Positions 33,854 through 42,099 of a DNA stretch of 64,000 nucleotides are shown here, in pieces. The notes under the pieces were generated by a model that had not been told where the DNA came from, searched no databases, and saw nothing but the letters and a program-made list of their open reading frames with translations. This DNA is from Herpetosiphon giganteus (GTDB taxonomy: Bacteria; Chloroflexota; Chloroflexia; Chloroflexales; Herpetosiphonaceae). The DNA is taken from the NCBI RefSeq assembly GCF_016907925.1, contig NZ_JAFBCZ010000008.1, forward strand, positions 62,001-126,000, given 5' to 3'. Position 1 is the stretch's first letter; every line of letters starts with the position of its first letter. Both the position numbers and the translations under genes were made by a program.

Positions 33854-34441
33854 TTACTTTTGTTGCTCCATCTGGTTGGCCAACAGCAAGGCCGAGGCAA
33901 CTTCGCGCATCGACTTGCGGGTATTCATGCTCAATTGCTGAATCTTGCGGAAAGCCTCAGATTCTTTCAGCCCTTGAGAATCCATCAACATGCCCTTGGC
34001 ACGTTCGATAATCTTGCGAGTTTCGAGCGTTTCCTTCAGGTCGCCGACTTGTTGTTCGAGGGTCAGGAACTCTTCAAAACGGGCGCGGGCAATTTCGAGT
34101 GCTGGCATCAAATCGCTATCGCGAAAGGGCTTGCTGAGATACCCCACAACACCAGCGTCGCGGGCGCGCTCGACCAACTCTTTGTCGCTGTGGGCAGTCA
34201 AGAGCAAGACCGGGGCAATTTTCTCTTCAGTCAGCACTTTGGCTGCCTGGATACCATCCAGTTTGGGCATTTTGATGTCCATCACCACTACGTCTGGGCG
34301 TAGTTCGCGGGCAAGGTTGATAACGCTCACGCCATCACCAGCTTCCCCAACGACAAGATAGCCGAGGCCAACTAACGTTTCACGCAGATTCATGCGAATC
34401 AGCGATTCGTCATCGGCGATGACAATGCGTGTCTGTGGCAT
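33854..34441 (-). CDS. Response regulator with ANTAR RNA-binding domain
   Basis: A 195-residue AmiR/NasR-type antiterminator. The receiver domain (1-120) has the IADDES acidic pocket, predicted phospho-acceptor Asp55 in VVVMDIKMPKLDG, LLTAHS and the SKPF lysine. A coiled-coil segment (about 125-145) leads to the ANTAR domain with LETRKIIERAKGMLMDSQGLKESEAFRKIQQLSM and MREVASALL. ANTAR domains bind twin hexanucleotide-loop hairpins in leader RNA and prevent termination. GGAGG eight bases before 34441 selects this start. No cognate kinase and no obvious target leader are adjacent. Confidence 0.94.
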   Translation of the reverse strand: MPQTRIVIADDESLIRMNLRETLVGLGYLVVGEAGDGVSVINLARELRPDVVVMDIKMPKLDGIQAAKVLTEEKIAPVLLLTAHSDKELVERARDAGVVGYLSKPFRDSDLMPALEIARARFEEFLTLEQQVGDLKETLETRKIIERAKGMLMDSQGLKESEAFRKIQQLSMNTRKSMREVASALLLANQMEQQK

Positions 34442-34566
34442 ACGGTTTCCTCCGGGTGCATAATCGGTCATCGTAGCGTCGATGAATGTACGCAAGTATA
34501 GCATGCTGCGGTATTCAGGGCAAGCAACCATAATGAGTAAATTGGCCTATCTAATGGGCTAAAATG

Positions 34567-34596
34567 TTCCACAGCGCATACTGCTTATGGTATAAT
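34567..34596 (+). promoter_or_regulatory. Promoter of the HU gene
   Basis: A consensus TATAAT (34591-34596) with TTCCAC 18 bases upstream lies 44 bases before the HU start codon. Confidence 0.6.
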
Positions 34597-34639
34597 CGGG
34601 GGTAACGATTGTAGCTTCGCTAGGATTAAGGAGCGTGCA

Positions 34640-34927
34640 ATGCAAAAAATCGAGTTCATTGCTGAGGTCGCTGAACGCACCGGCATTTCTAAAAAAGAGG
34701 CACGCCGCGTTGTCGATGCTATGTTGGATGTGGTCAGCGAGCGCTTGCAAGCTGGCGAAAAAGTTGTCCTGACTGGGTTCGGTACCTTTGAAGTTCGCGA
34801 GCGCCAAGCTCGCCAAGGGGTCAACCCAAAAACGCGCGAACGGATGACAATCGAAGCTACAAAAACGCCTGGCTTTTCGGCCAGTAATAGCTTGAAACTG
34901 TTGGTTCGCCAAGGCAAGTCTGAGTAG
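34640..34927 (+). CDS. hup: HU family DNA-binding protein
   Basis: A 95-residue nucleoid protein that bends DNA as a dimer. The family pattern is complete: [26 protein letters not shown], the [27 protein letters not shown] signature with the Pro-containing DNA-binding arm ([15 protein letters not shown]), and a final [11 protein letters not shown] helix. AAGGAG lies seven bases before the ATG. It has its own promoter and terminator. Confidence 0.97.
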   Translation: MQKIEFIAEVAERTGISKKEARRVVDAMLDVVSERLQAGEKVVLTGFGTFEVRERQARQGVNPKTRERMTIEATKTPGFSASNSLKLLVRQGKSE

Positions 34928-34953
34928 CTCACAGCGTAGCCGATGTTGCTTTG

Positions 34954-34986
34954 AGCGACCGCCAATTGCTTGCGGTCGCTTTCTTG
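34954..34986 (+). terminator. Rho-independent terminator of the HU gene
   Basis: AGCGACCGC pairs with GCGGTCGCT across a nine-base loop, followed by TTCTTGTGTT. This also argues against an in-frame TTG start of the next gene at 34951. Confidence 0.85.
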
Positions 34987-35007
34987 TGTTATAACCCTAG
35001 GGTGATA

Positions 35008-35523
35008 ATGTTTTCACGATTCTTTAGTCGAAAGGGGTCTCACGTGGCCGCAAAACAATGGAAGTCAGCGCCAGCGATGTCGATTGACACCACGAAACAC
35101 TATGTCGTCACTATGGAAACAACCAAAGGGAACATCACCATCGAGTTGTATCCAGAATATGCACCCAAAACGGTCAATAATTTTGTGTTTTTGATCAACG
35201 AAGGGTTCTATGATGGCGTGGTCTTTCACCGCGTGATCTCAAACTTTATGGTTCAAGGTGGCGATCCAACTGGCACCGGCACCGGTGGCCCAGGCTATCG
35301 CTTCGAAGATGAGTTCAAAGGTAATCCACTCAAGCACGAAACCGGCGTGCTTTCAATGGCCAATGCAGGCCCAGGCACCAATGGCTCACAATTCTTCATC
35401 ACCCACGGCCCACAACCTCACCTCGATGGCCGCCATACCGTGTTTGGTAAGGTCACCGAAGGTCAAGATGTGGTCAACGCCATTCGCCAAGGCGATAGCA
35501 TGACCAAAGTAACTGTCAGCTAA
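35008..35523 (+). CDS. Peptidyl-prolyl cis-trans isomerase, cyclophilin type
   Basis: A 171-residue cyclophilin that speeds proline isomerisation during folding. The signature [25 protein letters not shown] holds the catalytic Arg, Phe and Gln; [16 protein letters not shown] and [12 protein letters not shown] complete the active site. It is a short cytosolic form. The first 35 residues precede the domain and are basic; the ATG at 35008 is chosen, but a GTG at 35044 with AAGGGG seven bases upstream is an equally good start. No signal peptide is convincing. Confidence 0.93.
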   Translation: MFSRFFSRKGSHVAAKQWKSAPAMSIDTTKHYVVTMETTKGNITIELYPEYAPKTVNNFVFLINEGFYDGVVFHRVISNFMVQGGDPTGTGTGGPGYRFEDEFKGNPLKHETGVLSMANAGPGTNGSQFFITHGPQPHLDGRHTVFGKVTEGQDVVNAIRQGDSMTKVTVS

Positions 35524-35539
35524 ATTGGGCTTTGGCTCA

Positions 35540-35577
35540 GCCCCTTGTTCTCAGCGGAACGAGGGGTTTTTGTTTTT
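35540..35577 (+). terminator. Rho-independent terminator of the cyclophilin gene
   Basis: CCCCTTGTTC pairs, with one mismatch, with GAACGAGGGG, and TTTTTGTTTTTT follows. Confidence 0.85.
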
Positions 35578-35578
35578 T

Positions 35579-35642
35579 AACCACGAAGAACACGAAGCAC
35601 CACGAAGATCAATTTAGCGATTCTTTGCGATCTTCGCGGTTA
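35579..35642. repeat. CACGAAGG-type repeat as an inverted pair
   Basis: CCACGAAGAACACGAAGCACC is followed by a reverse-oriented copy (TTTGCGATCTTCGCGGTT), so the two can pair. It sits between cyclophilin and the COG0523 gene. Confidence 0.7.
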
Positions 35643-35663
35643 ACAAGCAATTAGGAGGAGTGT

Positions 35664-36680
35664 ATGATGAGCAAAGCAACGCCGATTCCGATAACGATTT
35701 TGACTGGCTTTTTGGGCGCAGGCAAAACCACCGTGCTCAACCGTTTGCTCACAGCCCAGCATGGCCTCAAAATCGCGGTGCTGGTCAACGATTTTGGCGC
35801 AATCAATATCGATGCCCAATTAGTCGTTGGGGTTGAGGCTAACGAAATTGTGAATCTGGCGAATGGCTGTATTTGCTGCACAATTCGCGAGGATTTGCTG
35901 AGCACTACCCTCGAATTGCTCGAACGCCCCGATCGTCCAGATTATATTATCGTCGAGGCCAGCGGGGTTTCCGACCCAGTTTCAGTTGCCTTAACCTTCC
36001 GCTTGCCAGCCTTGCGCTCATTAATTAGCCTCGCTGCAATCGTGGCGGTCGTCGATGCAGAGCGCATTCAGGAACAGCGCCAGCAAATCGTCCAAGTCGG
36101 CGATCAAATTGCCGCCGCCGATATTATAGTGGTCAACAAAATCGATTTAATTGATCCTGCCCAACAGCAACGAGTGATCAATTGGATTCAAGCAATCGTG
36201 CCACGCGCCCGCATCTTGACTGCTGAATATGGCGTTGTGCCAATCGATCTGCTGCTTGGCATTGGCCAATATCAGATTGATTTACTCGCTGATCGCCATG
36301 AATTTGCGCATCAGCACGACCAAGATTGGCAAACCTGGCATTACCAAACTGCGAATCCGTTTAGCATGAGCAGCCTACAACACGCCTTTCAACAGCTGCC
36401 AAACTCAATTTTTCGTGCTAAAGGCATTGTCTATTTGGCCGAAGCGCCTGAGCGCCAAGCAATTGTTCAGTTAGCAGGCAAACGGGCGAGTTTGCAACTC
36501 GGCGAGCCTTGGGGTGCAACCCCGCCGCACAGCAAAATTGTGGTCATTGGTCGCAGCCAGAGCTTTGATTCAGCCCAATTAACTGCCCAATTTGATGCCT
36601 GCTTGGCTCAGCCCACCCACGAACTGCGCGAAGAAATTCTGACTGTGGCCGAATGGCGACGCAAGTATCAAAACCAATAA
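35664..36680 (+). CDS. COG0523 (CobW/YjiA) family GTPase
   Basis: A 338-residue G3E-family metallochaperone GTPase that helps deliver a metal, often zinc or cobalt, to target proteins. It has Walker A GFLGAGKTTVLN, the metal-binding NGCICCTIRED (CxCC), a Walker B region IIVEASGVSDP, NKxD as VNKIDLID, and a C-terminal CobW_C domain from about residue 230 (FRAKGIVYLAEAPERQA). Two histidine-containing stretches (HEFAHQHDQDWQTWHY) in the linker could bind metal. AGGAGGAG precedes the tandem ATG codons at 35664 and 35667. The metal cannot be told; no Zur box or B12 gene is nearby. Confidence 0.9.
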   Translation: MMSKATPIPITILTGFLGAGKTTVLNRLLTAQHGLKIAVLVNDFGAINIDAQLVVGVEANEIVNLANGCICCTIREDLLSTTLELLERPDRPDYIIVEASGVSDPVSVALTFRLPALRSLISLAAIVAVVDAERIQEQRQQIVQVGDQIAAADIIVVNKIDLIDPAQQQRVINWIQAIVPRARILTAEYGVVPIDLLLGIGQYQIDLLADRHEFAHQHDQDWQTWHYQTANPFSMSSLQHAFQQLPNSIFRAKGIVYLAEAPERQAIVQLAGKRASLQLGEPWGATPPHSKIVVIGRSQSFDSAQLTAQFDACLAQPTHELREEILTVAEWRRKYQNQ

Positions 36681-36685
36681 TTCAA

Positions 36686-36762
36686 AAACTAATCAATTTA
36701 GTCTTTACAAACAATCCAAAGACTACTATCATTAGGCTTATAAACTAATTGAATTAGTCTTG
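36686..36762. promoter_or_regulatory. Paired operator repeats before the DUF4260-tetR genes
   Basis: Two 21-bp copies, AAACTAATCAATTTAGTCTT(T) at 36686-36706 and AAACTAATTGAATTAGTCTT(G) at 36742-36762, match at 17 of 21 positions. The second contains the perfect palindrome ACTAATT-G-AATTAGT. They flank the likely promoter of the downstream pair and are good candidates for the TetR binding sites. Confidence 0.65.
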
Positions 36763-36771
36763 AGGTTGGTT

Positions 36772-37134
36772 ATGAAAACAGCAAGTTTGGCGAAGCAATT
36801 ATTACATGTTGAAGGCTTGGGTTTATTATTGATTGCGATTTTGGGCTATGCCTGGCAAGGTTTTAGTTGGTGGCAATTTGGCCTCGCCTTGTTTGCGCCC
36901 GATCTGGCGATGCTGGGCTATCTGTGGGGGCCAAAAGTCGGCAGCATTTGCTACAATCTTGCTCATGTTACGCTTGTGCCATTGAGCTTTTTGGCACTTT
37001 GGGTGGTCAACGATTGGAGCGTGGGGCTGCAAATTGGCTTGATCTGGTTGGCGCATATTGGGCTTGATCGTATGCTCGGCTATGGGCTAAAATACCCAAC
37101 TCAGTTTAAAGATACCCATTTGGGGCGCGTTTAA
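36772..37134 (+). CDS. DUF4260 family membrane protein
   Basis: A 120-residue integral membrane protein with four hydrophobic segments, closely fitting DUF4260: VEGLGLLLIAILGY, LALFAPDLAMLGYLWGPKVGS, YNLAHVTLVPL, and a conserved tail WLAHIGLDRMLGYGLKYPTQFKDTHLGRV. The biochemical function is unknown. GAGG six bases upstream selects the ATG at 36772 over a TTG at 36760. It ends 11 bases before tetR, so the two form a unit that the regulator probably controls. Confidence 0.85.
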   Translation: MKTASLAKQLLHVEGLGLLLIAILGYAWQGFSWWQFGLALFAPDLAMLGYLWGPKVGSICYNLAHVTLVPLSFLALWVVNDWSVGLQIGLIWLAHIGLDRMLGYGLKYPTQFKDTHLGRV

Positions 37135-37145
37135 GAGGAATTTGT

Positions 37146-37721
37146 ATGGCCTATCCTGCCCAAACCGATTACCCAACAATTATTGCTACTGCTCAACGAT
37201 TAATCGAACGTGATGGAGTTGAGCAATTGGCATTAGCCAGCTTGGCAAGCGAGTTGGGCATCAAAGCACCATCGTTATATCGCTATGTTACCAATAAAAC
37301 CGCTTTGCTCAAAGGCATTGTGACAATCACGATTCAGCAATTGTTTGAGACCTATAGTCAGGCCTTGAATACCAGTGCTGACGATCCACAAAACCAAATG
37401 CTCGCAATTTGCCATGGCCATCGCCAATTTGCCCATGCCCAGCCCAAAAATTATGCTCTGGCCTTTACTGCTGCCAGCGCCGAACAACGCGCCGATCCAG
37501 CAAGCTTGGTCGCAATGGTGCTGCCAGTGCAGGCCATCATGGCCCAAATTAGTGGCCAAGAGCATTCGCTGAGCGCTTTGCGCGGCATGCTGGGGCTAAT
37601 TCATGGCTTTATCTTGCTTGAACTCAATCAACAACTTCAACGCGGCGGCGATTTAAGCGCAGCCTTTGATTTTGCAGTGCGCAGCTATTTGGCTGGTGTG
37701 GCCACGTTGGCAAGCGCCTAA
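37146..37721 (+). CDS. TetR family transcriptional regulator
   Basis: A 191-residue repressor. The N-terminal HTH is typical: IIATAQRLIERDGVEQLALASLASELGIKAPSLYRYVTNKTALLKGI. The C-terminal half resembles the TetR_C_13 (WHG-type) ligand domain, ending LRGMLGLIHGFILLELN...FAVRSYLAGV. AGAGGAA lies before the ATG. It is downstream of, and probably cotranscribed with, the DUF4260 gene. Its stop codon overlaps that of the convergent gene at 37718. Confidence 0.92.
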   Translation: MAYPAQTDYPTIIATAQRLIERDGVEQLALASLASELGIKAPSLYRYVTNKTALLKGIVTITIQQLFETYSQALNTSADDPQNQMLAICHGHRQFAHAQPKNYALAFTAASAEQRADPASLVAMVLPVQAIMAQISGQEHSLSALRGMLGLIHGFILLELNQQLQRGGDLSAAFDFAVRSYLAGVATLASA

Positions 37722-38155
37722 AGAATAACCAAAAAGAAAATCAACATGCCAATCAAAAAAAATAAAAGAATAAATAATGAGCTGTTGTTCCACAAGAACT
37801 CTAGCCTAGCCTCCCTGCTGAGATAGCCTTCATGCGCTCTGCGGTTGCGAGGCTGGTTGCGCTTAATATCTTGCTCGGTTAATTGAATATCGCTGGCTTT
37901 GACGCGATCACGTTTCAAATAGGCTCCGATTTCATCCATCGAAACCTGCTCAGAAAGCTGTTGCGCCACATCAGCCAAGGCTTCTGGCTCACGTTCAGGT
38001 ACTAAATTACGCTCTGGCGTTGGCTGATGCTTTGGCGTTGGCCGTGGATTGATCATTGGATGTAAATCAGCGCGCAGCGAACGAATTTCACTGCGTAAAG
38101 CCTGAACTTCTTCTTCTAAACTTGCGATCCGTTTATGAAAATACAAATCAGACAT
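37718..38155 (-). CDS. Tail-anchored coiled-coil membrane protein
   Basis: A 145-residue protein with an N-terminal coiled coil (HKRIASLEEEVQALRSEIRSLRADL, about 7-31), a charged linker with a PTPKHQPTPERN stretch, and a single C-terminal membrane helix (SSLFILLFFLIGMLIFFLVIL, the last 21 residues). The soluble part should face the cytoplasm. No family is recognised. The stop overlaps the tetR stop in the tetranucleotide CTAA. Confidence 0.75.
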   Translation of the reverse strand: MSDLYFHKRIASLEEEVQALRSEIRSLRADLHPMINPRPTPKHQPTPERNLVPEREPEALADVAQQLSEQVSMDEIGAYLKRDRVKASDIQLTEQDIKRNQPRNRRAHEGYLSREARLEFLWNNSSLFILLFFLIGMLIFFLVIL

Positions 38156-38194
38156 ATTAAATCTCCAAATCTAATACCATCAGACTACGGTACG

Positions 38195-38222
38195 TTGCAT
38201 GGAGGCGTGGAGTTGCTATAAT
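38195..38222 (+). promoter_or_regulatory. Promoter of asd
   Basis: TTGCAT (38195-38200), a 16-bp spacer and TATAAT (38217-38222) lie 65 bases before the asd start. Confidence 0.65.
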
Positions 38223-38287
38223 GCGCGCAGCAACGAAGCTGATGAGCAATGGTGCTATTTAACATTCCCACTGCGGAGGCTTTTGGT

Positions 38288-39343
38288 ATGAAGAAGATTC
38301 CTGTTGGTGTGCTAGGCGCAACAGGGATGGTTGGACAACGCTTTTTGAGCTTGTTGATCGATCACCCCTATTTTGAAGTAACGGTCGTTGCAGCTTCGGA
38401 GCGTTCGGCTGGTAAGACCTTGGCCGAAGCTGGCCGCTGGATGATCGGTGGCGAAATGCCTAGCCAATTTGCCAAGATGACCGTCCAGCCAGTTGATCAG
38501 GTTGGTGATGTTGGCCTAGTGTTCAGTGCCTTGCCCAGTGATGCTGCTGGCCCGACCGAAATTGCTTGGGCCAAGGCTGGAGCCTTGGTGTTCTCGAATG
38601 CTGGCGCTCATCGCCGCGATCCACTCGTGCCGCTGTTAGTTCCCGAAGTCAACCCCGACCATGTTAATTTGTTGGAGCTGCAACGCCAACATTATGGTTG
38701 GAGCGGCGGCATTTTGACCAACCCCAACTGCACCACCACTCACGCGGTGTTGCCAATGCGGGCTTTGCACGATGCCTTTGGCCTAAGCAAAGTCTTGTTA
38801 GTCAGTATGCAAGCAATCTCAGGTGCTGGCTACCCAGGCGTGCCAAGCCTTGATATTATTGATAATGTTGTGCCGCTAATCAAAGGTGAAGAAGAGAAAG
38901 TTGAGTGGGAGCCACGCAAATTGTTGGGCACACTTGGCGCGCAGGGCATCGAAGAAGCCCAAATCACTATCAGCGCCCACTGTAATCGGGTGGCCGTTAT
39001 CGATGGCCATACCGAATGTTTATCATTGGCCTTCGAGCGCCCACCAGCAGACGAAGCAGAATTAATTGCAGCCTTGCGCGAATTCAAGGCCGAACCGCAA
39101 ACCCTCAATTTACCGAGTGCTCCTGCGCACCCCATTTTGGTCACCGATTTGGCCGATGGCCCACAGCCTCGCCGCGATCGCGATGCAGAACGCGGCATGG
39201 CGACAACCGTTGGCCGCGTCCGCCGCTGCCCAATTCTCGATTATAAATTAGTCTTGTTGGGCCACAATACCTTGCGGGGAGCCGCTGGAGGTTCGTTGCT
39301 CAATGCAGAATTAATGGTCGCCAAAGGCCTAATCAAAGCCTAA
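38288..39343 (+). CDS. asd: Aspartate-semialdehyde dehydrogenase
   Basis: A 351-residue enzyme that reduces aspartyl phosphate to aspartate semialdehyde on the way to lysine, threonine, methionine and diaminopimelate. The NADP-binding loop is GVLGATGMVGQRFL, the catalytic Cys is in ILTNPNCTTTHAVLP, and the active-site His in ISAHCNRVAVIDGHTE. It is the yeast/archaeal-type sequence class rather than the E. coli class. GGAGG eight bases upstream selects the ATG at 38288. A long bidirectional terminator follows. Confidence 0.95.
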   Translation: MKKIPVGVLGATGMVGQRFLSLLIDHPYFEVTVVAASERSAGKTLAEAGRWMIGGEMPSQFAKMTVQPVDQVGDVGLVFSALPSDAAGPTEIAWAKAGALVFSNAGAHRRDPLVPLLVPEVNPDHVNLLELQRQHYGWSGGILTNPNCTTTHAVLPMRALHDAFGLSKVLLVSMQAISGAGYPGVPSLDIIDNVVPLIKGEEEKVEWEPRKLLGTLGAQGIEEAQITISAHCNRVAVIDGHTECLSLAFERPPADEAELIAALREFKAEPQTLNLPSAPAHPILVTDLADGPQPRRDRDAERGMATTVGRVRRCPILDYKLVLLGHNTLRGAAGGSLLNAELMVAKGLIKA

Positions 39344-39346
39344 AAT

Positions 39347-39389
39347 AAATCGCGCACGCCATCGAGGTGAGTGATGGCGTGCGCGATTT
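39347..39389. terminator. 17-bp bidirectional terminator hairpin
   Basis: AAATCGCGCACGCCATC pairs perfectly with GATGGCGTGCGCGATTT around a nine-base loop. It separates asd from the convergent small membrane protein gene. Confidence 0.8.
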
Positions 39390-39391
39390 GA

Positions 39392-39607
39392 TTAAATAGT
39401 ATTGATCACCACGATGATCAGCCCGATCAGCATAAATACGCCGCCAACAGAGCGAAAGGTCTGGTGCAGCCGTTGGGTAAACACCATATCAGTGCCACGC
39501 CGCGCATCGCTATAGAACCATTGCTCACGAAATTGGCGCGAAACCAAGAGAATTCCACCAAAGAGAATCAATAACACTGCAAAGAGAACCATCAACACAC
39601 CCCTCAT
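39392..39607 (-). CDS. Small two-helix membrane protein
   Basis: A 71-residue protein with membrane helices at about residues 3-22 (LMVLFAVLLILFGGILLV) and 52-70 (VGGVFMLIGLIIVVI), joined by a polar loop with QFREQWFYSDARRGTD. There is no obvious ribosome-binding site. I recognise no family. It is supported by its clean membrane topology and its fit against the terminator hairpin. Confidence 0.6.
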   Translation of the reverse strand: MRGVLMVLFAVLLILFGGILLVSRQFREQWFYSDARRGTDMVFTQRLHQTFRSVGGVFMLIGLIIVVINTI

Positions 39608-39787
39608 AAAACTGGATATCTAGCTGTATCGTATCATATCAAACTTAGTTAATCATTGACCTATTCAGGCTAAATAGATAAGAATTTGATTAATATCTAT
39701 AGCTCATTAGTCATCAAGCCGCTAGTACCATAGCCACAGCCTCGCTAGGATGGCAGCCTAGCAGCATGTGTTCCAAGAGCCTAAAAT

Positions 39788-39815
39788 ACAAAAAAGCCAC
39801 CCGTAGGTGACCTTA
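39788..39815 (-). terminator. Probable terminator of the CpsB/YwqE-type phosphatase gene
   Basis: On the minus strand GTCACC-TACG-GGTGGC, a short stem with one mismatch, is followed by TTTTTTG, 28 bases beyond the stop. Confidence 0.6.
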
Positions 39816-39842
39816 ACCCGCAAGAATCGCTTATCGATTAAA

Positions 39843-40625
39843 TTAACGTCGTCGCCACCAACTTTGCTTTTGGGGCTGAATAAAATATGGCTCAGCCTGA
39901 GGAATTTGCGCATCAGAAAGCAACAAATGCGGTAATTCTTCGACCATGCGACGGGCACGCTGCTCGCCAATTAATTTGCTAGCAACGGTAAATGCTTCGT
40001 GCATTGCAGGAGCACGTGCGCCAGTTGGGGCATGCGCATCGCTGGCAATAATTTGGGCCAAATTGTGATAGACCATTTGGGTTGTAATATCTTGCAAACG
40101 TTGGCCGTGCCAACCAACCAAGCTGGCAGCGGTAATTTGCACCACTACGCCACGCTCAATTAATGGAATCAAAAGATTAGGATTATCTTGGAAGACGCGA
40201 GTGCGCTCGGGATGAGCCAAAATCACCCGATGGCCTGCCAGTTGTAAATCGAAAATTGAGCGCTGCAAATGCTCAATCACAATATGGGCTGGCGTTTCCA
40301 ACAAAACAGCGCGACTGGTGCCATAGCCCAATAAATCGCCTTGGCGCAAACGCTCGCTCAAATCGCTGGCAACCACAATTTCCGTGCCTAAAACGACTTG
40401 CAAGCCTAATTTTGCGCGTTGCAAATATTCGCGCAACTGCACCACCAAATCGCGCAAGCGCGAAGGCAAATAGAGCCGCGATTGGGTTGAGCCAGGCCCG
40501 TGTGGCGTAGCAGCCACACATGTCACACCTTCGGCAACTAAGGCGCGGGCAATTGCTAACGAACCACTCCAATCGGTGGGGCCATCATCAATTCCAGGCA
40601 GAATATGACAGTGTAAATCGTACAT
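39843..40625 (-). CDS. PHP-type protein-tyrosine phosphatase (CpsB/YwqE family)
   Basis: A 260-residue metal-dependent phosphatase of the PHP superfamily. Family members remove phosphate from bacterial tyrosine kinases that control capsule assembly. Metal ligands are visible in MYDLHCHILPGIDDGP, AATPHG, VILAHPERTRVF and IASDAHAP. Length is typical. No tyrosine kinase or capsule operon adjoins it; a sugar transferase (62310), a LMW tyrosine phosphatase (58052) and an O-antigen-ligase-like protein lie elsewhere in the window. It is transcribed alone. Confidence 0.9.
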   Translation of the reverse strand: MYDLHCHILPGIDDGPTDWSGSLAIARALVAEGVTCVAATPHGPGSTQSRLYLPSRLRDLVVQLREYLQRAKLGLQVVLGTEIVVASDLSERLRQGDLLGYGTSRAVLLETPAHIVIEHLQRSIFDLQLAGHRVILAHPERTRVFQDNPNLLIPLIERGVVVQITAASLVGWHGQRLQDITTQMVYHNLAQIIASDAHAPTGARAPAMHEAFTVASKLIGEQRARRMVEELPHLLLSDAQIPQAEPYFIQPQKQSWWRRR

Positions 40626-40850
40626 AGAGTGCGCCTTGTTTTAGTTTCAAACTAGACCAAGCAAGTATACCACTACGCCATCGCCCCATAGGAGTGAATT
40701 AGGGGGGACGATACGGAGTAGTAATTAACAAATTTAACTAATCTCTATAGGTGATGGATTATACCGCCATAGACCTAAAAGTCAACGGATTATGTTTGGT
40801 TACTAGGGCTGCTTTAACAGAAAGTACTATCCAAGACAGGAAAAAAAGCC

Positions 40851-40879
40851 TTGTACTTGACGAACAAGTGTGCTATACT
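40851..40879 (+). promoter_or_regulatory. recA promoter with embedded SOS-box-like site
   Basis: TTGTAC (40851-40856), a 17-bp spacer and TATACT (40874-40879). Inside the spacer, CGAACAAGTGTGCT (40861-40874) matches the Gram-positive LexA consensus CGAACATATGTTCG at 10 of 14 positions and shares GAACAxGTxTGyT with the uvrA promoter. Confidence 0.6.
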
Positions 40880-40949
40880 GCCTTGCAGTGGCGACGCGAA
40901 GTCTGCCGCACTTTTTCGTAAGCAAGAGTATCTACAAGGAGTCCGAGTA

Positions 40950-42029
40950 ATGGCAATCTCACCCGAAAAAGAAAAGGCCCTCGCCGCCGCCCTCAGTCAG
41001 ATCGACCGTCAATTTGGTAAAGGCGCAATTATGCGCATGAGCGATCAACGCTTGTCGATCGAAGCCATTCCAACTGGTTCGATCGCCCTTGACTTAGCGC
41101 TTGGGGTTGGCGGGATTCCACGGGGTCGGGTGATTGAAATTTATGGTCCAGAAAGCTCAGGTAAAACAACCCTGACCCAACATATTGTTGCCGAAACCCA
41201 AAAAATGGGTGGTGTTGCAGCCTTTATCGATGCTGAACACGCCTTCGACCCCGTTTATGCAGCCAATTGTGGTGTCAACGTTGAAGATCTGTTGGTCTCA
41301 CAACCTGACACTGGCGAACAAGCACTCGAAATTTGTGAAACCTTGGTGCGCTCAGGCGCAATCGACGTGATTGTGGTTGACTCAGTAGCAGCGCTTGTGC
41401 CACGCGCCGAAATTGAAGGCGACATGGGCGATTCACACGTTGGTTTGCAAGCTCGTTTGATGTCACAAGCGTTGCGTAAGCTCTCTGGCGCAGTTGCCAA
41501 ATCACGCACAGCCTTGATTTTTATCAACCAATTGCGGATGAAAATCGGCGTGATGTTCGGCAACCCCGAAACGACAACCGGCGGTAATGCCTTGAAATTC
41601 TATGCCTCAGTCCGCTTAGATATTCGCAAAATTGAGAGCATCAAGCAAGGCCAAGATGTGATTGGCGCGCGCGCGCGGGTCAAAGTGGTCAAAAATAAAG
41701 TTGCACCACCATTCCGCCAAGCTGAATTCGATATTATGTACAACGAAGGCATCTCGCGCGAAGGTAATATTGTCGACGTTGGCGTAACCATGGAAATTCT
41801 GCGCAAAAGCGGGGCTTGGTTCTACCTTGGCGACGATCGCTTGGGCCAAGGCCGCGAAAATGCCAAACAGTTTCTCAAAGATAATCCAGCCTTAGCTGAT
41901 GAAGTTGAAAAGATGATTCGGGCCGCCTCACCAGGCGCGCCAACCGCGAAAGTAATTGTCGGTGCTGCTGCTGCCAATGGCGGCGCTGCCCCAGCCGACG
42001 ATGGCGATGGCATTTTCGACGACGAATAA
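40950..42029 (+). CDS. recA: RecA recombinase
   Basis: A 359-residue strand-exchange ATPase that also activates LexA cleavage. Walker A is [10 protein letters not shown], Walker B is [12 protein letters not shown], loop L1 follows at [24 protein letters not shown], and L2 includes [21 protein letters not shown]. The C-terminus is Ala/Gly-rich and ends in the acidic [10 protein letters not shown], as in other RecA proteins. AAGGAG nine bases upstream selects the ATG at 40950. A terminator hairpin separates it from recX, 70 bp on. Confidence 0.98.
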   Translation: MAISPEKEKALAAALSQIDRQFGKGAIMRMSDQRLSIEAIPTGSIALDLALGVGGIPRGRVIEIYGPESSGKTTLTQHIVAETQKMGGVAAFIDAEHAFDPVYAANCGVNVEDLLVSQPDTGEQALEICETLVRSGAIDVIVVDSVAALVPRAEIEGDMGDSHVGLQARLMSQALRKLSGAVAKSRTALIFINQLRMKIGVMFGNPETTTGGNALKFYASVRLDIRKIESIKQGQDVIGARARVKVVKNKVAPPFRQAEFDIMYNEGISREGNIVDVGVTMEILRKSGAWFYLGDDRLGQGRENAKQFLKDNPALADEVEKMIRAASPGAPTAKVIVGAAAANGGAAPADDGDGIFDDE

Positions 42030-42056
42030 TCAGCTTAGCCAATTAATAGCAAGCGG

Positions 42057-42085
42057 GCGTAGCATTGGTTTGCTACGCCTTTTTG
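42057..42085 (+). terminator. Intercistronic terminator between recA and recX
   Basis: GGCGTAGCA pairs with TGCTACGCC across a five-base loop, followed by TTTTTG. recX begins 15 bases further on, so recX would be made from readthrough, limiting its amount relative to RecA. Confidence 0.85.
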
Positions 42086-42099
42086 TTTGAGGAATTGCC

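Noticed and set aside
34951-35007. N-terminal extension of cyclophilin from a TTG
   Set aside because: This stretch contains the HU terminator hairpin and no ribosome-binding site.
38156-38287. Lysine or other riboswitch before asd
   Set aside because: The leader after the TATAAT box is only about 60 bases, too short for a lysine aptamer, and shows no matching fold.
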